Source of the DNA: Chitinophagaceae bacterium
GTDB taxonomy: Bacteria > Bacteroidota > Bacteroidia > Chitinophagales > Chitinophagaceae
Direction of reading: 5' to 3'
NCBI GenBank assembly: GCA_017853575.1
Contig: JAFMJI010000006.1
Location: 1 to 64,000, forward strand
DNA: 64,000 nt
The translations under genes and the position numbers were made by a program. Under the pieces are notes generated by a model. That model ran no database searches. It had not been told where the DNA came from and saw only the letters and a program-made list of their open reading frames with translations. This document shows, piece by piece, positions 8,864 to 16,768 of the stretch (position 1 is the stretch's first letter; every line of letters begins with the position of its first letter).

Positions 8864-9825
8864 TATCTCTTTCTTTCAGTTGTATATCGCACAAGGGTCT
8901 CCAGACTATCTCTGGTGGATGAAGGAGGGAAGGAGTGTAATATTTCCAGTGCCTTGGTTTTGAATTCATCCATTTTTTGCACTGTATATTCGATTCCTCC
9001 AGATTTTTTTACTTCTTCAATGATGAAGTTTACGCTTTCTTTTCTTCTATTGCTGTTCTTAAGTAAGTATTTTAATTGTTTTCTCTTGTTATTATCAGCA
9101 TTCTGTAGTGTGTAAATAATCGGCAGTGTTAATTTTTTTTCTTTAATGTCGTTGCCTGTTGGTTTGCCCACATCTTCTGTTCCGTAATCGAAGAGATCGT
9201 CTTTGATTTGAAATGCGATGCCTGTATATTCTCCAAACAATTTCATTTTTTCAATGAATTGATCATCGTCGGTTGTTGAGTTTGCTCCAGCTGCACAGGC
9301 GGATGCAAGAAGAGATGCGGTTTTGTTTTTAATGATGTTAAAATAATCTTCTTCTGTGATATTCAATAGCCTTGATTTTTCGAGTTGCAATAACTCGCCT
9401 TCACTCATGCGGCTTACTGCATCAGATAAAATATGCAATGTTTTAAAATCATTGTTTTCAAGTGAAAGCAACAATCCTTTGGCGAGCAAATAATCTCCGA
9501 CCAACACAGAGGCTTTGTTTTTCCACAGGGCATAGACAGAAAAATATCCTCTTCTTTCAGTCGCTTCATCGACCACATCATCATGTACCAGTGTTGCAGT
9601 ATGAAGCAGCTCTACCAGAGATGCTGCCCTGTATGTTTTTTCATTAATCTCTCCGCAAAGTTTTGCTGAAAGAATGACGAACATAGGTCTTAGTTGTTTC
9701 CCCTTTGTGCGAACAACATATTTTAAAATTCTGTCAAGTAAAGGAACATTGCTTTTGACTGCATTTTTAAATAACTCTTCAAATGCTTTTAGCTCAGATT
9801 TTATATGATCACTCGAAGTGGACAT
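8863..9825 (-). CDS. All-trans polyprenyl diphosphate synthase
   Basis: This 320-residue enzyme is a trans-isoprenyl diphosphate synthase of the IspB/HepT group, which makes the side chain of menaquinone or another quinone. The first aspartate-rich motif is DDVVD (82-86) followed by RRG, the second is DDLFD (209-213) after QIK; KGKQLRP near residue 41 binds the allylic pyrophosphate. Chain length cannot be read reliably from the sequence. It is the upstream member of a two-gene unit with recJ. Confidence 0.93.
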   Translation of the reverse strand: MSTSSDHIKSELKAFEELFKNAVKSNVPLLDRILKYVVRTKGKQLRPMFVILSAKLCGEINEKTYRAASLVELLHTATLVHDDVVDEATERRGYFSVYALWKNKASVLVGDYLLAKGLLLSLENNDFKTLHILSDAVSRMSEGELLQLEKSRLLNITEEDYFNIIKNKTASLLASACAAGANSTTDDDQFIEKMKLFGEYTGIAFQIKDDLFDYGTEDVGKPTGNDIKEKKLTLPIIYTLQNADNNKRKQLKYLLKNSNRRKESVNFIIEEVKKSGGIEYTVQKMDEFKTKALEILHSFPPSSTRDSLETLVRYTTERKR

Positions 9826-9961
9826 GAATAGTCGACAAAACTACACAATATTTTTTCAGCAACATGTTCATGCAATTAAACTTCAGTCTTGAATGATAGT
9901 CAACTACATCTAAATGTTATTAGTGCCAAATGCTAAAAAAAAATAAAAAAACTCAGCGCAA

Positions 9962-9994
9962 TTGAGGGTTCTCGAATGATATCAATTAAATTTG
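9962..9994 (+). promoter_or_regulatory. Candidate promoter for the envelope-protein pair at 10034
   Basis: TTG at 9962 and TAAATTTG at 9987-9994 are separated by 22 nt and lie 40 nt before the start codon. The -7 match is exact to TAnnTTTG; the spacing is slightly long. Confidence 0.45.
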
Positions 9995-10033
9995 TGATTC
10001 ATAAATGTGTTTTTTCAATTTTAACCATATAAT

Positions 10034-10909
10034 ATGATAAAGAAAAAGTTTTTACTCGTTGCCCTGATGATAGCAGCTGCATTTATTGCAGAAGCTCAGG
10101 TATCCTCAACTGGCGGATATGATTGGAGAGACTCATCACTTGTGCCTCCAAGTCGTATGGAGCAGCATTATGAATTCATGAACAACCAGTACAATTTTCC
10201 TGCAAAACCAAGAAGCCAATGGGAACTAGGTGTTAAAGTTGGAGCTCCAATTGTGAATGGTGATGTAGATGCAAGCTTTCCTGGAATTGGATTTGGTTTG
10301 CATGCCAGAAAATCACTTGGTTATCTTGTTTCTCTGAGGGGTGATTACACATTCGGAATTGCACGTGGTGTTGGCCCAAGATATATTACAGTTCCTGCAA
10401 TTTTAAATCCAGCTTGGGCTGCTTATCCTGCTGGTAAATTGTATTATAATTATAAAACAACTGTAAATGAACTTTCTTTAAATACCATCATCAGCTTAAA
10501 CAACATCAGCTTTCATAGAGCTGAGCCAAAAGTTTTGTTGTACGGTTTAGCAGGTGTTGGATTCATGTTTTATAACACCAAAGTTGATGCGTTGAATGGA
10601 AGTGCACCTTATAATTTTGCTGCAGGTATGACCAATGCAAACGTGAAAGCCATGTTAGATGGTACTTACGAAACAAATGCTGCCACAACTGGCAGTAAGC
10701 TGAAGCCTATAGCTAATTTCGGTTTTGGTGCTTCATTTAAATTATCTAACAAGGTGAATGTTTCATTTGAAGACAGAGTGAGCATGTTGAACGATGATTT
10801 ATTGGATGGCGTCAAATACTATTATCCGATTGCTGGAACACCAGTTGTCTCCAATAGAAATGACCTCTATAATTTCCTTTCTTTTGGAATCAACGTCAAC
10901 TTGTTCTAA
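10034..10909 (+). CDS. Predicted outer-membrane beta-barrel protein
   Basis: The 291-residue product has a clean signal peptide (basic MIKKK, hydrophobic core, cleavage after EAQ near residue 22). The mature part is rich in alternating aromatic/polar strands (for example WELGVKVGAPIVNGDV, SLRGDYTFGIARG, LYGLAGVGFMFYNT, NFGFGASFKLSNKVNVSFEDRV) and ends in SFGININLF-like FLSFGINVNLF with a terminal aromatic, as BAM substrates do. I do not recognise a specific family; the pattern suggests an outer membrane barrel (OMP_b-brl-like). The next gene, 30 nt away, encodes an OmpA-like protein, so the two may work together in the envelope. Confidence 0.75.
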   Translation: MIKKKFLLVALMIAAAFIAEAQVSSTGGYDWRDSSLVPPSRMEQHYEFMNNQYNFPAKPRSQWELGVKVGAPIVNGDVDASFPGIGFGLHARKSLGYLVSLRGDYTFGIARGVGPRYITVPAILNPAWAAYPAGKLYYNYKTTVNELSLNTIISLNNISFHRAEPKVLLYGLAGVGFMFYNTKVDALNGSAPYNFAAGMTNANVKAMLDGTYETNAATTGSKLKPIANFGFGASFKLSNKVNVSFEDRVSMLNDDLLDGVKYYYPIAGTPVVSNRNDLYNFLSFGINVNLF

Positions 10910-10939
10910 AGGCTGCTTAATCAATTAAAAAATCTCATT

Positions 10940-11710
10940 ATGAAACTTAATAGAATTATAACTGCCCTCTTTTTAGGATTGTTCCTTGTGATGGGTCATG
11001 ATACTTTTGCTCAGAAAAAAACCAAATCTGTTCAGCCGCTTTACTGGGTGAACCCACTCAACTTTGTTTATTCAGAGTTGAATTCACCAAAGAGAATGAA
11101 AATGCCAAAGGTGGTTATTCAAGATGCTGATGGTGATGGTGTCGCTGATCAATTTGATAAAGAGCCCAAAACACCTGCAGGTGCTCCTGTTGATACACAT
11201 GGTGTTAGTAGAGATACCGATGGGGATGGAGTTCCTGATTATAAAGACAAGCAGTTGATTACTCCAACTGAATGCCAACCTGTCGATGTAAATGGTGTAG
11301 GCAAATGCCCAGACCCTGAGTGTTGCAAAAACATTGCTCCAGCTCCTGTGGTTTGTGCCGTAGGAAATATCCCAAGTGTTGTATTTAAAAAAGGTTCTAT
11401 CCAGTTGTCAAATGATGCGCAAGCATTGTTGGCATCCACTGCTGATAGATTAAAAAACAATCCAACATGTAAATTGCTCATCACCGGTTATGCACAAGCC
11501 ACCAAAGCAAGTCAACAGCTTAGCTGGGATAGAGTAAATGCCATCATTAACTATTTGGTGGAAAAACAGGGGATCTCTGCAGAGCGCCTCATCAATAAAT
11601 ATGGCCAAGGAGACGGCGATATGAATACGGTAGATTTTTCTGCAACCTCAGAAAATACTTCAGGTCCCAACACCGTTCCTGCACCTCATCCAAATTTGCG
11701 CAAAAACTAA
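10940..11710 (+). CDS. OmpA-family protein with thrombospondin type-3 repeats
   Basis: The 256-residue protein has a signal peptide (residues 1-24, ending TFAQ). Two calcium-binding TSP3-type repeats follow (DADGDGVADQFDKEP near residue 56 and DTDGDGVPDYKDKQ near residue 92), then a Cys-rich linker and a C-terminal OmpA/MotB-like domain (residues ~140-225). That domain keeps the LSWDRVNAIINYLVEKQGI helix and arginine, but the usual H-T-D-x-x-G loop is shortened to GYAQATK and lacks the aspartate that binds diaminopimelate. Peptidoglycan binding is therefore doubtful. It follows the predicted barrel gene by 30 nt and is closed by a terminator. Confidence 0.85.
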   Translation: MKLNRIITALFLGLFLVMGHDTFAQKKTKSVQPLYWVNPLNFVYSELNSPKRMKMPKVVIQDADGDGVADQFDKEPKTPAGAPVDTHGVSRDTDGDGVPDYKDKQLITPTECQPVDVNGVGKCPDPECCKNIAPAPVVCAVGNIPSVVFKKGSIQLSNDAQALLASTADRLKNNPTCKLLITGYAQATKASQQLSWDRVNAIINYLVEKQGISAERLINKYGQGDGDMNTVDFSATSENTSGPNTVPAPHPNLRKN

Positions 11711-11728
11711 TATTTCAGACAAATTCTT

Positions 11729-11757
11729 AAAAGGCCCTCTTGAAGGGCCTTTTTTTA
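11729..11757 (+). terminator. Terminator after the OmpA-like gene
   Basis: AAAAGGCCCT pairs with AGGGCCTTTT across a CTTGA loop and is followed by seven T residues. Confidence 0.92.
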
Positions 11758-11795
11758 TGAGGTTTTTAACCTGAAAATGAATGTTTTAGGAGTAG

Positions 11796-11826
11796 TTTCA
11801 CATCTTGATCCATTTACTTACCTTTG
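11796..11826 (+). promoter_or_regulatory. Promoter of bamD-rpoZ
   Basis: TACCTTTG at 11819-11826 is an exact Bacteroidota -7 element; TTTC at 11796-11799, 19 nt upstream, approximates the TTTG -33 element. The ATG is only 10-13 nt after the -7 box, so the transcript would be nearly leaderless. Confidence 0.65.
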
Positions 11827-11835
11827 TCGCCCTTT

Positions 11836-12714
11836 ATGATGTATAGAGTACTCCTCATATTGCTCTTATTCTCAACAACTTCATGTACTTTTTTCAAGAA
11901 AGTATTCAAAAAGAAAAAAGAAGAAGTGGTGCTGAATGAGTCCTCTCGGTTTGGACAAGTCCTGAAAAGCAAGGATTATGAATTCAAATTGAAGATGGCC
12001 AATTTATACTACGACAAAAAAGATTTCCGCAAGGCACAGATTCTATTCGAAGAGGTATTCCCTGTATTTAAGGGCACGCCTCAGCATGAAGACCTTTATT
12101 ATAAATACGCTAACTCCCATTTTAACCTGCGTGATTATTTAACAGCAGAAAACCTGTTTAAGGGTTACATCGAGGTTTTTCCCAATAATCCCCGTGCTGA
12201 GGAAGTTGAATATCTCCAGGCCTATTGCTATTATAAACAATCGCCCAAAGCCGAGTTGGAGCAGGCAAATACGATCAAGGCAATCGGCATGATGCAGATT
12301 TACCTCAATAGCCATGCAAATTCCAGCAGGAAGGCAGAAGCGGAGGAAATTATTTTGAAACTTCAGCAGAAACTCGAACTAAAAGAGTTCCTCTCTGCCC
12401 AATTATATTTTAATGTAGGTCAGTTCAAAGCAGCAGCCCTGGCATATACTACATTGATGAATAATTACCCCGATTCTGAGAAGGGAGACCAGTATAAACT
12501 CATGGCTATCAAGGCTTACTACCGTTTTGCTACTATGAGTATCGATGATAAAAAATTCGAGCGTTATAGCAAGGTGATCACAGAAGTAGAGGACTTTCAG
12601 GACCGGTTTCCTCAAAGTAATTTGCTCAAGGAAGCTGAACGTTACTTAACTTTGTCGAAGAATAACTTAAAAAATATAAATAATGAGCAGACTGCGCAGA
12701 CAGTTGGGAAGTAA
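11836..12714 (+). CDS. bamD: Outer membrane assembly lipoprotein BamD (YfiO)
   Basis: From the ATG at 11836 the product is 292 residues, with a lipoprotein signal ending LLFSTTSC. The remainder is a chain of TPR-like helix pairs (YDKKDFRKAQILFEEVF, YKYANSHFNLRDYLTAENLFKGYIEVFPNNPRAEEVEYLQAYCYY and further repeats), the BamD/YfiO architecture. BamD is the essential periplasmic lipoprotein partner of BamA in outer membrane protein insertion. A longer reading from TTG at 11824 is possible but overlaps the promoter -7 box, so ATG is preferred. The end overlaps rpoZ by 32 nt. Confidence 0.92.
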   Translation: MMYRVLLILLLFSTTSCTFFKKVFKKKKEEVVLNESSRFGQVLKSKDYEFKLKMANLYYDKKDFRKAQILFEEVFPVFKGTPQHEDLYYKYANSHFNLRDYLTAENLFKGYIEVFPNNPRAEEVEYLQAYCYYKQSPKAELEQANTIKAIGMMQIYLNSHANSSRKAEAEEIILKLQQKLELKEFLSAQLYFNVGQFKAAALAYTTLMNNYPDSEKGDQYKLMAIKAYYRFATMSIDDKKFERYSKVITEVEDFQDRFPQSNLLKEAERYLTLSKNNLKNINNEQTAQTVGK

Positions 12715-13024
12715 CCTTACAAATGTAGCTGAAACGAAGGACTTGAACGAAATCAAGTTAAAAACAGGTAATGTGTATGAATCTATTGCCATCATAGCCA
12801 AAAGAGCAGGACAAATCAACATTTCCTTGAAAGAGGAATTGCATAACAAATTAGAAGAATTTGCCAGCCACACCGACAGCCTGGAGGAGATTCACGAAAA
12901 CAAAGAGCAAATCGAGATTTCTAAAGCATATGAGAAAATGCCTAATCCAGCATTGCTCGCTACACAGGAATTTATGGAGGATAAGGTGTACTTCAGAAAA
13001 AATGAAGAAGATCTCTTCCGTTAA
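12683..13024 (+). CDS. rpoZ: RNA polymerase omega subunit (Bacteroidota type)
   Basis: The 113-residue protein contains TGNVYESIAIIAKRAGQINISLKEELHNKLEEFASHTDSLEEIHENKEQIEISKAYEKMPNPALLATQEF in order, the pattern of the Rpb6/omega family found after BamD in Bacteroidota. Omega stabilises the beta' subunit in the RNA polymerase core. The gene starts inside bamD (32-nt overlap), implying coupled translation. The N-terminal 25 residues are less conserved, so a slightly later start cannot be excluded. Confidence 0.88.
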   Translation: MSRLRRQLGSNLTNVAETKDLNEIKLKTGNVYESIAIIAKRAGQINISLKEELHNKLEEFASHTDSLEEIHENKEQIEISKAYEKMPNPALLATQEFMEDKVYFRKNEEDLFR

Positions 13025-13043
13025 TAGAATAAATGATTTTGTA

Positions 13044-13076
13044 AAAAAGGCGATGGGTTTCCATCGCCTTTTTTTA
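13044..13076 (+). terminator. Terminator after rpoZ
   Basis: A perfect GGCGATGG / CCATCGCC stem with a GTTT loop is flanked by A6 and T7 runs. Confidence 0.94.
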
Positions 13077-13086
13077 GCTTTCGACT

Positions 13087-13094
13087 TAGATTTG
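13087..13094 (+). promoter_or_regulatory. Candidate -7 element for porD
   Basis: TAGATTTG matches TAnnTTTG and ends 8 nt before the ATG at 13103, implying a transcript with almost no leader. The -33 region would fall inside the preceding terminator's T run. Confidence 0.55.
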
Positions 13095-13102
13095 TATCTA
13101 AT

Positions 13103-14020
13103 ATGATTAGAAAAATCCTCTTCACATTACTATTGATCACTTTAAATCAGGCATTCTCACAAGAGATAAATGCAAAAGTAAATGTGGTGTATGCACAAAT
13201 CAGCAGCAATGTTGACAAGCGGGTTTTTCAGAATTTGCAAACCTCACTTCAGAATTTTATCAACAAAAGAAAGTGGACTGCTGATAATTTTGAAACCAAT
13301 GAAAAGATCGAATGCAGTTTCCTGCTCAATATTCAATCTGTTGTCGAATCAAATGTATACAAAGCAACGTTGACTATTCAAGCAGCCCGACCAGTATTCA
13401 ATACCAGTTATGTTTCACCATTGATTAATTTTATTGACAACGATGTTGTATTTCGTTATGTTGAATTTCAGCCAATAGAATTCAATGAAACACGTATTTC
13501 AGGAACAGAACCATTGGCGGCAAATCTTGCAGCAACCATTGCATATTACGTCAATATCATATTGGGGTTAGATTATGACAGTTTTTCTCCAAAGGGCGGA
13601 GATCCATATTTTCAAAAGGCAAATCTTATCGTCAATGCTGCACCCGAAGGAAGAAATATTTCAGGGTGGAAGGCTTTCGATGGTTCTCGAAACCGTTATT
13701 GGCTTTCTGAGAATTTACAAAACAGTAAATATGCCCTTGTGCACGATGCATTGTATACGTATTACAGAAAGGGAATGGATCAAATGATCGCTAATGAGAA
13801 TGATGCCAGATCACAGTTGATTGTAGCGCTTGGGCATCTCTCAAAAGTGCATGCAGAAACTTCCAATCTGATGATCATTCCATTCTTCTTTCAAGGAAAG
13901 GCGGATGAAATTATCAGAACCTTTAAAAAATCATCAGTACAGGAAAAAAATCAGGTAGCAGAACTCTGCTCAAAAATGGATATCACAAATGCTTCCAGGT
14001 ATAATTCAGAATTGAAATAA
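13103..14020 (+). CDS. porD: PorD-like T9SS protein (DUF4835)
   Basis: This 305-residue secreted protein (signal peptide to about residue 19, ..NQAFSQ) has the DUF4835 pattern: INAKVNVVYAQISSNVDKRVFQNLQTSLQNFINKRKW in order, then FETNEKIECSFLLNIQ, a conserved ANLAATIAYYVNIILGLDYDSFSPKGGDPYF block and GWKAFDGSRNRYWLSENL. DUF4835 members have been linked to type IX secretion as PorD, although their exact role is not settled. The window also carries a PorV/PorQ-family protein and a PorU-like sortase, in line with a working T9SS. Its stop overlaps the start of the DUF4296 gene (TAATG), indicating an operon. Confidence 0.85.
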   Translation: MIRKILFTLLLITLNQAFSQEINAKVNVVYAQISSNVDKRVFQNLQTSLQNFINKRKWTADNFETNEKIECSFLLNIQSVVESNVYKATLTIQAARPVFNTSYVSPLINFIDNDVVFRYVEFQPIEFNETRISGTEPLAANLAATIAYYVNIILGLDYDSFSPKGGDPYFQKANLIVNAAPEGRNISGWKAFDGSRNRYWLSENLQNSKYALVHDALYTYYRKGMDQMIANENDARSQLIVALGHLSKVHAETSNLMIIPFFFQGKADEIIRTFKKSSVQEKNQVAELCSKMDITNASRYNSELK

Positions 14021-14376
14021 TGAGGCAATATTTTCTACTTACAATTTGTCTAATGTGTTTTTACGCCTGTTCCAACAAGAAAGATGGTGAATTGATTGGT
14101 AAAAATAAGATGATGGACCTCATCACTGAAGTCTCCCTGGCTGATGCATATGCAGAAACATATGTTCTCAAAGATAGTTCGCTGAAAAAAGACAGTGTCC
14201 TTCAGCAAGAATTGAACGCGGTATACAAAATCAATAAAATCACTCCTGAACAATTCGCCCTTAGTTATAAATACTATAGCAGCAATCCAATGCTTTTCAA
14301 AGAAATCATCGACTCTGCTCATGCAAGAGCATACCGAAAAAAAGACAGGATCTATTTATCAACCAGTGTTAAATAA
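14020..14376 (+). CDS. DUF4296 lipoprotein
   Basis: The 118-residue product has a lipoprotein signal (..MCFYAC, lipobox-like) and a helical DUF4296 domain: LITEVSLADAYAETYV, then YKINKITPEQFALSYKYYSSNP. DUF4296 proteins are small Bacteroidota envelope lipoproteins of unknown function. It is coupled to porD by a one-base stop/start overlap and followed 6 nt later by the unknown gene at 14383. Confidence 0.8.
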   Translation: MRQYFLLTICLMCFYACSNKKDGELIGKNKMMDLITEVSLADAYAETYVLKDSSLKKDSVLQQELNAVYKINKITPEQFALSYKYYSSNPMLFKEIIDSAHARAYRKKDRIYLSTSVK

Positions 14377-14382
14377 GCAGTT

Positions 14383-15141
14383 ATGTTTTTAACCAAAGAT
14401 GACTTAAAGCTTTCGTATGGAGTTGATTTGCATATAGGCGCTAAATTTGTTGATAGATCGGTGCCATTAAACAATCTTTATTGGAAAAATAGAACCATTT
14501 ATTTGCCAGGAGCTCCGGGCTATATTTTCATCCCTATTTATTTTGATATACTTCGAAGATCAGGCGCATCATTGGATGAGTTGTTCGATGAGTCTTTTCT
14601 TCAAAGTAGCGAATCTATATTACATAGTGCAGCCCTTCATGAGTATGAGGAAATAACTTGGATGCAACATGTGGGCCAGGTGATGGATGCCATCAAGGAT
14701 CGTGTAGTTCACAAGGATTTTTTCCAACAACTATCTACTTATGCTATGCAAGAACGGCCAGCCAAGATACCTTCACTCCCTTTTGGATCTGTATTTCCTT
14801 CATTGAACAGGGCAGACAGTTATTTGTTCTTGCTCTCCACCATTCAGTCAAATTCATTTGACATAAATAAAGCATTAAAGGGCTGGTATGCATTGATGAC
14901 CTATTTTTTATTGATGGATGATCTGGCGGATATCAGAGAGGATATAAAAACTGGTCAGGCCAATGCCCTGCTGGATGCAGGTCTTGATGATCATGGTGAA
15001 AAACTAATCAGTCAGATGATCGACAACAGCATCGATGACATGGAATTAATCAATCCGGTTATGGCCAATCGTATCGATCATAAAAAAAGCCTGATTGATT
15101 TGCATGGATTAATACAATCAATCAGACTTGGAAATCAGTAA
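14383..15141 (+). CDS. Uncharacterised protein with DDxxD-like motif
   Basis: I do not recognise this 252-residue protein. It has no signal peptide and looks mostly helical in the second half. It contains a D-D-L-A-D segment (179-183) followed by REDIKTGQANALLD, which resembles the aspartate-rich helix of isoprenoid synthases, but the second metal motif is not evident and the protein is short, so enzymatic activity is not claimed. It is 6 nt after the DUF4296 gene and in the same direction, so it is probably in the porD-DUF4296 operon. It converges on ssb. Confidence 0.7.
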   Translation: MFLTKDDLKLSYGVDLHIGAKFVDRSVPLNNLYWKNRTIYLPGAPGYIFIPIYFDILRRSGASLDELFDESFLQSSESILHSAALHEYEEITWMQHVGQVMDAIKDRVVHKDFFQQLSTYAMQERPAKIPSLPFGSVFPSLNRADSYLFLLSTIQSNSFDINKALKGWYALMTYFLLMDDLADIREDIKTGQANALLDAGLDDHGEKLISQMIDNSIDDMELINPVMANRIDHKKSLIDLHGLIQSIRLGNQ

Positions 15142-15150
15142 CTCGTCGAT

Positions 15151-15543
15151 TTAAAACGGAAGATCGTCGCTTTCATTGCCGCCTGCATTACCGGCAACTG
15201 ATGCTTCTTCATTTGAAGAATCTCCCTTCGCTCCCCCTAACAATTGAATGCTCAGTACTCTCATAGTAAGAGATGTGCCCTGGGTGCCATCGTTTTTTGT
15301 GTAACCTCTTACTTCAGGACTGCCTTCAGCAAAAACCAACTGTCCTTTTTTTAAATAAGGCGCTATGGCAGTTCTATCAGTCCAATACGCACATTCAACC
15401 CAAGTGGTTTTCTCTTTCTGGTTTCCAGATGCGTCTTTGTAGCGCTCACTGTGTGCAACACTAAAATTGATAACATTCTTCCCGTTCACGACATTCGTTG
15501 TGCAATCCTTGCCAAGATGTCCAATTACCTGTAGCTTTATCAT
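15151..15543 (-). CDS. ssb: Single-stranded DNA-binding protein
   Basis: The 130-residue protein is an SSB. The OB fold spans residues 1-105 (VIGHLGKDC, NFSVAHSERYKDASG, TTWVECAYW, YLKKGQLVFAEGSPEVRGYTKNDG) and is followed by a short linker and the acidic tip ESDDLPF that recruits replication and repair partners. The linker is shorter than in E. coli SSB. It could be the main or an accessory SSB. Confidence 0.96.
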   Translation of the reverse strand: MIKLQVIGHLGKDCTTNVVNGKNVINFSVAHSERYKDASGNQKEKTTWVECAYWTDRTAIAPYLKKGQLVFAEGSPEVRGYTKNDGTQGTSLTMRVLSIQLLGGAKGDSSNEEASVAGNAGGNESDDLPF

Positions 15544-15663
15544 AATAGATTATTTATTTTCTAAAGTTCAATCAAAGTAAATGCAATTGCAGGTGTAAAA
15601 AATCAAACTATTCAGATAGTTTTCCACTTATTTTGCGTTGAAAATTCATTCATACTACTTATC

Positions 15664-16740
15664 ATGGATAAAATAATTCAACATAAGGTTATCGAGCAAT
15701 TTGTGATGCAAGTTTTTCTAGAAATGGGATGCAGCAATGAACATGCCAAGCAGGCTACAAAAACTTTGCTGGATGCAGATTTGCGGGGAATTGATTCGCA
15801 TGGCGTTGCCAGGTTGTCTGGATATATCCGACTTTGGGAAGTAAATCGCATTAATTCTAAACCATCAATTAAAATCGTGCATGAAACACCTTCAACGGCT
15901 GTTGTGGATGGCGACAGTGGTTTAGGGCTGGTGGTTGCACCCTATGCAATGTCAGTTGCTGTAGAAAAAGCCAAAAATGTTGGAACGGGTTGGGTCAGTG
16001 TGTGCAACAGCAATCATTTCGGAATTGCTGCATCTCATGCAATGCTTGCTCTTAATGAGGAAATGATTGGAATGGTAATGACCAATGCAAGTGCACTTGT
16101 TGCACCAACTTTCTCAAAAGAAAGAATGTTAGGTACCAATCCGATTTGTGTGGCAGTACCAGCAGGAGAAGAGCCACCATTCATTGCCGATTTGGCAACT
16201 ACTACAGCTGCAAATGGGAAATTAGAGATTCTCCAAAGAAAAGGTGAGGATGCTCCAGTAGGCTGGATCCAAGATCAAGATGGGAATTCCGTTCAAAATG
16301 CCCATGCTCTTAAAAATGGAGGCGCATTGCTGCCATTGGGTGGAGATCGGGAACATGGAAGCCACAAGGGGTATGCACTCGGTGCAATAGTAGATATTTT
16401 CTCTGGTGTGCTGAGTGGTGCAAATTTTGGTCCCTGGGTTCCACCGTTTCCTGCATATGTTCCGATGCCTGAAAACCAACCAGGAAAAGGAATTGGACAT
16501 TTCTTTGGTGCGATGAGGATAGATGCATTCAGAAAATCTGAAGATTTTAAGAGAGATATGGATCTCTGGATCAGGCGATTTAGAAATGCAAATCCAATAA
16601 GGGAAAATCAACCTGTATTGATACCAGGTGATCCTGAAAGAGTCTGCCATGCTGATAGAGAAAAGAATGGGATTCCGTTGGTTGAATCGGTATGGACAGA
16701 TTTGCAATCTATCGCACAAAAATTCAACATCAAACTTTAA
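15664..16740 (+). CDS. Malate/L-lactate/ureidoglycolate dehydrogenase family (Ldh2) oxidoreductase
   Basis: The 358-residue enzyme belongs to the Ldh2/MDH2 family of NAD(P)-dependent 2-hydroxyacid dehydrogenases, unrelated to classical MDH/LDH. Characteristic blocks are LLDADLRGIDSHGVARL (residues ~35-51), VSVCNSNHFGIAA, MLGTNPICVAVPAG, DLATTTAANGKLE and the GSHKGYALGAIVDIFSGVLSGANFG nucleotide-binding region. The substrate cannot be told from sequence. It is followed by lysC after 28 nt. Confidence 0.9.
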   Translation: MDKIIQHKVIEQFVMQVFLEMGCSNEHAKQATKTLLDADLRGIDSHGVARLSGYIRLWEVNRINSKPSIKIVHETPSTAVVDGDSGLGLVVAPYAMSVAVEKAKNVGTGWVSVCNSNHFGIAASHAMLALNEEMIGMVMTNASALVAPTFSKERMLGTNPICVAVPAGEEPPFIADLATTTAANGKLEILQRKGEDAPVGWIQDQDGNSVQNAHALKNGGALLPLGGDREHGSHKGYALGAIVDIFSGVLSGANFGPWVPPFPAYVPMPENQPGKGIGHFFGAMRIDAFRKSEDFKRDMDLWIRRFRNANPIRENQPVLIPGDPERVCHADREKNGIPLVESVWTDLQSIAQKFNIKL

Positions 16741-16745
16741 CTTTG
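16738..16745 (+). promoter_or_regulatory. Candidate -7 element for lysC
   Basis: TAACTTTG overlaps the stop codon of the preceding gene and lies 23 nt before the lysC ATG at 16769. It supports that start over the longer upstream reading. No clear -33 TTTG at standard spacing. Confidence 0.5.
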
Positions 16746-16768
16746 CAATCCCTTTAAAAAAGCATGAA

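Noticed and set aside
16222-16719. A 165-residue antisense ORF in the Ldh2 gene
   Set aside because: Antisense shadow without protein-like features.
16628-16768. N-terminal extension of aspartate kinase
   Set aside because: Lies inside the previous gene; the conserved kinase start and a -7 box support 16769.
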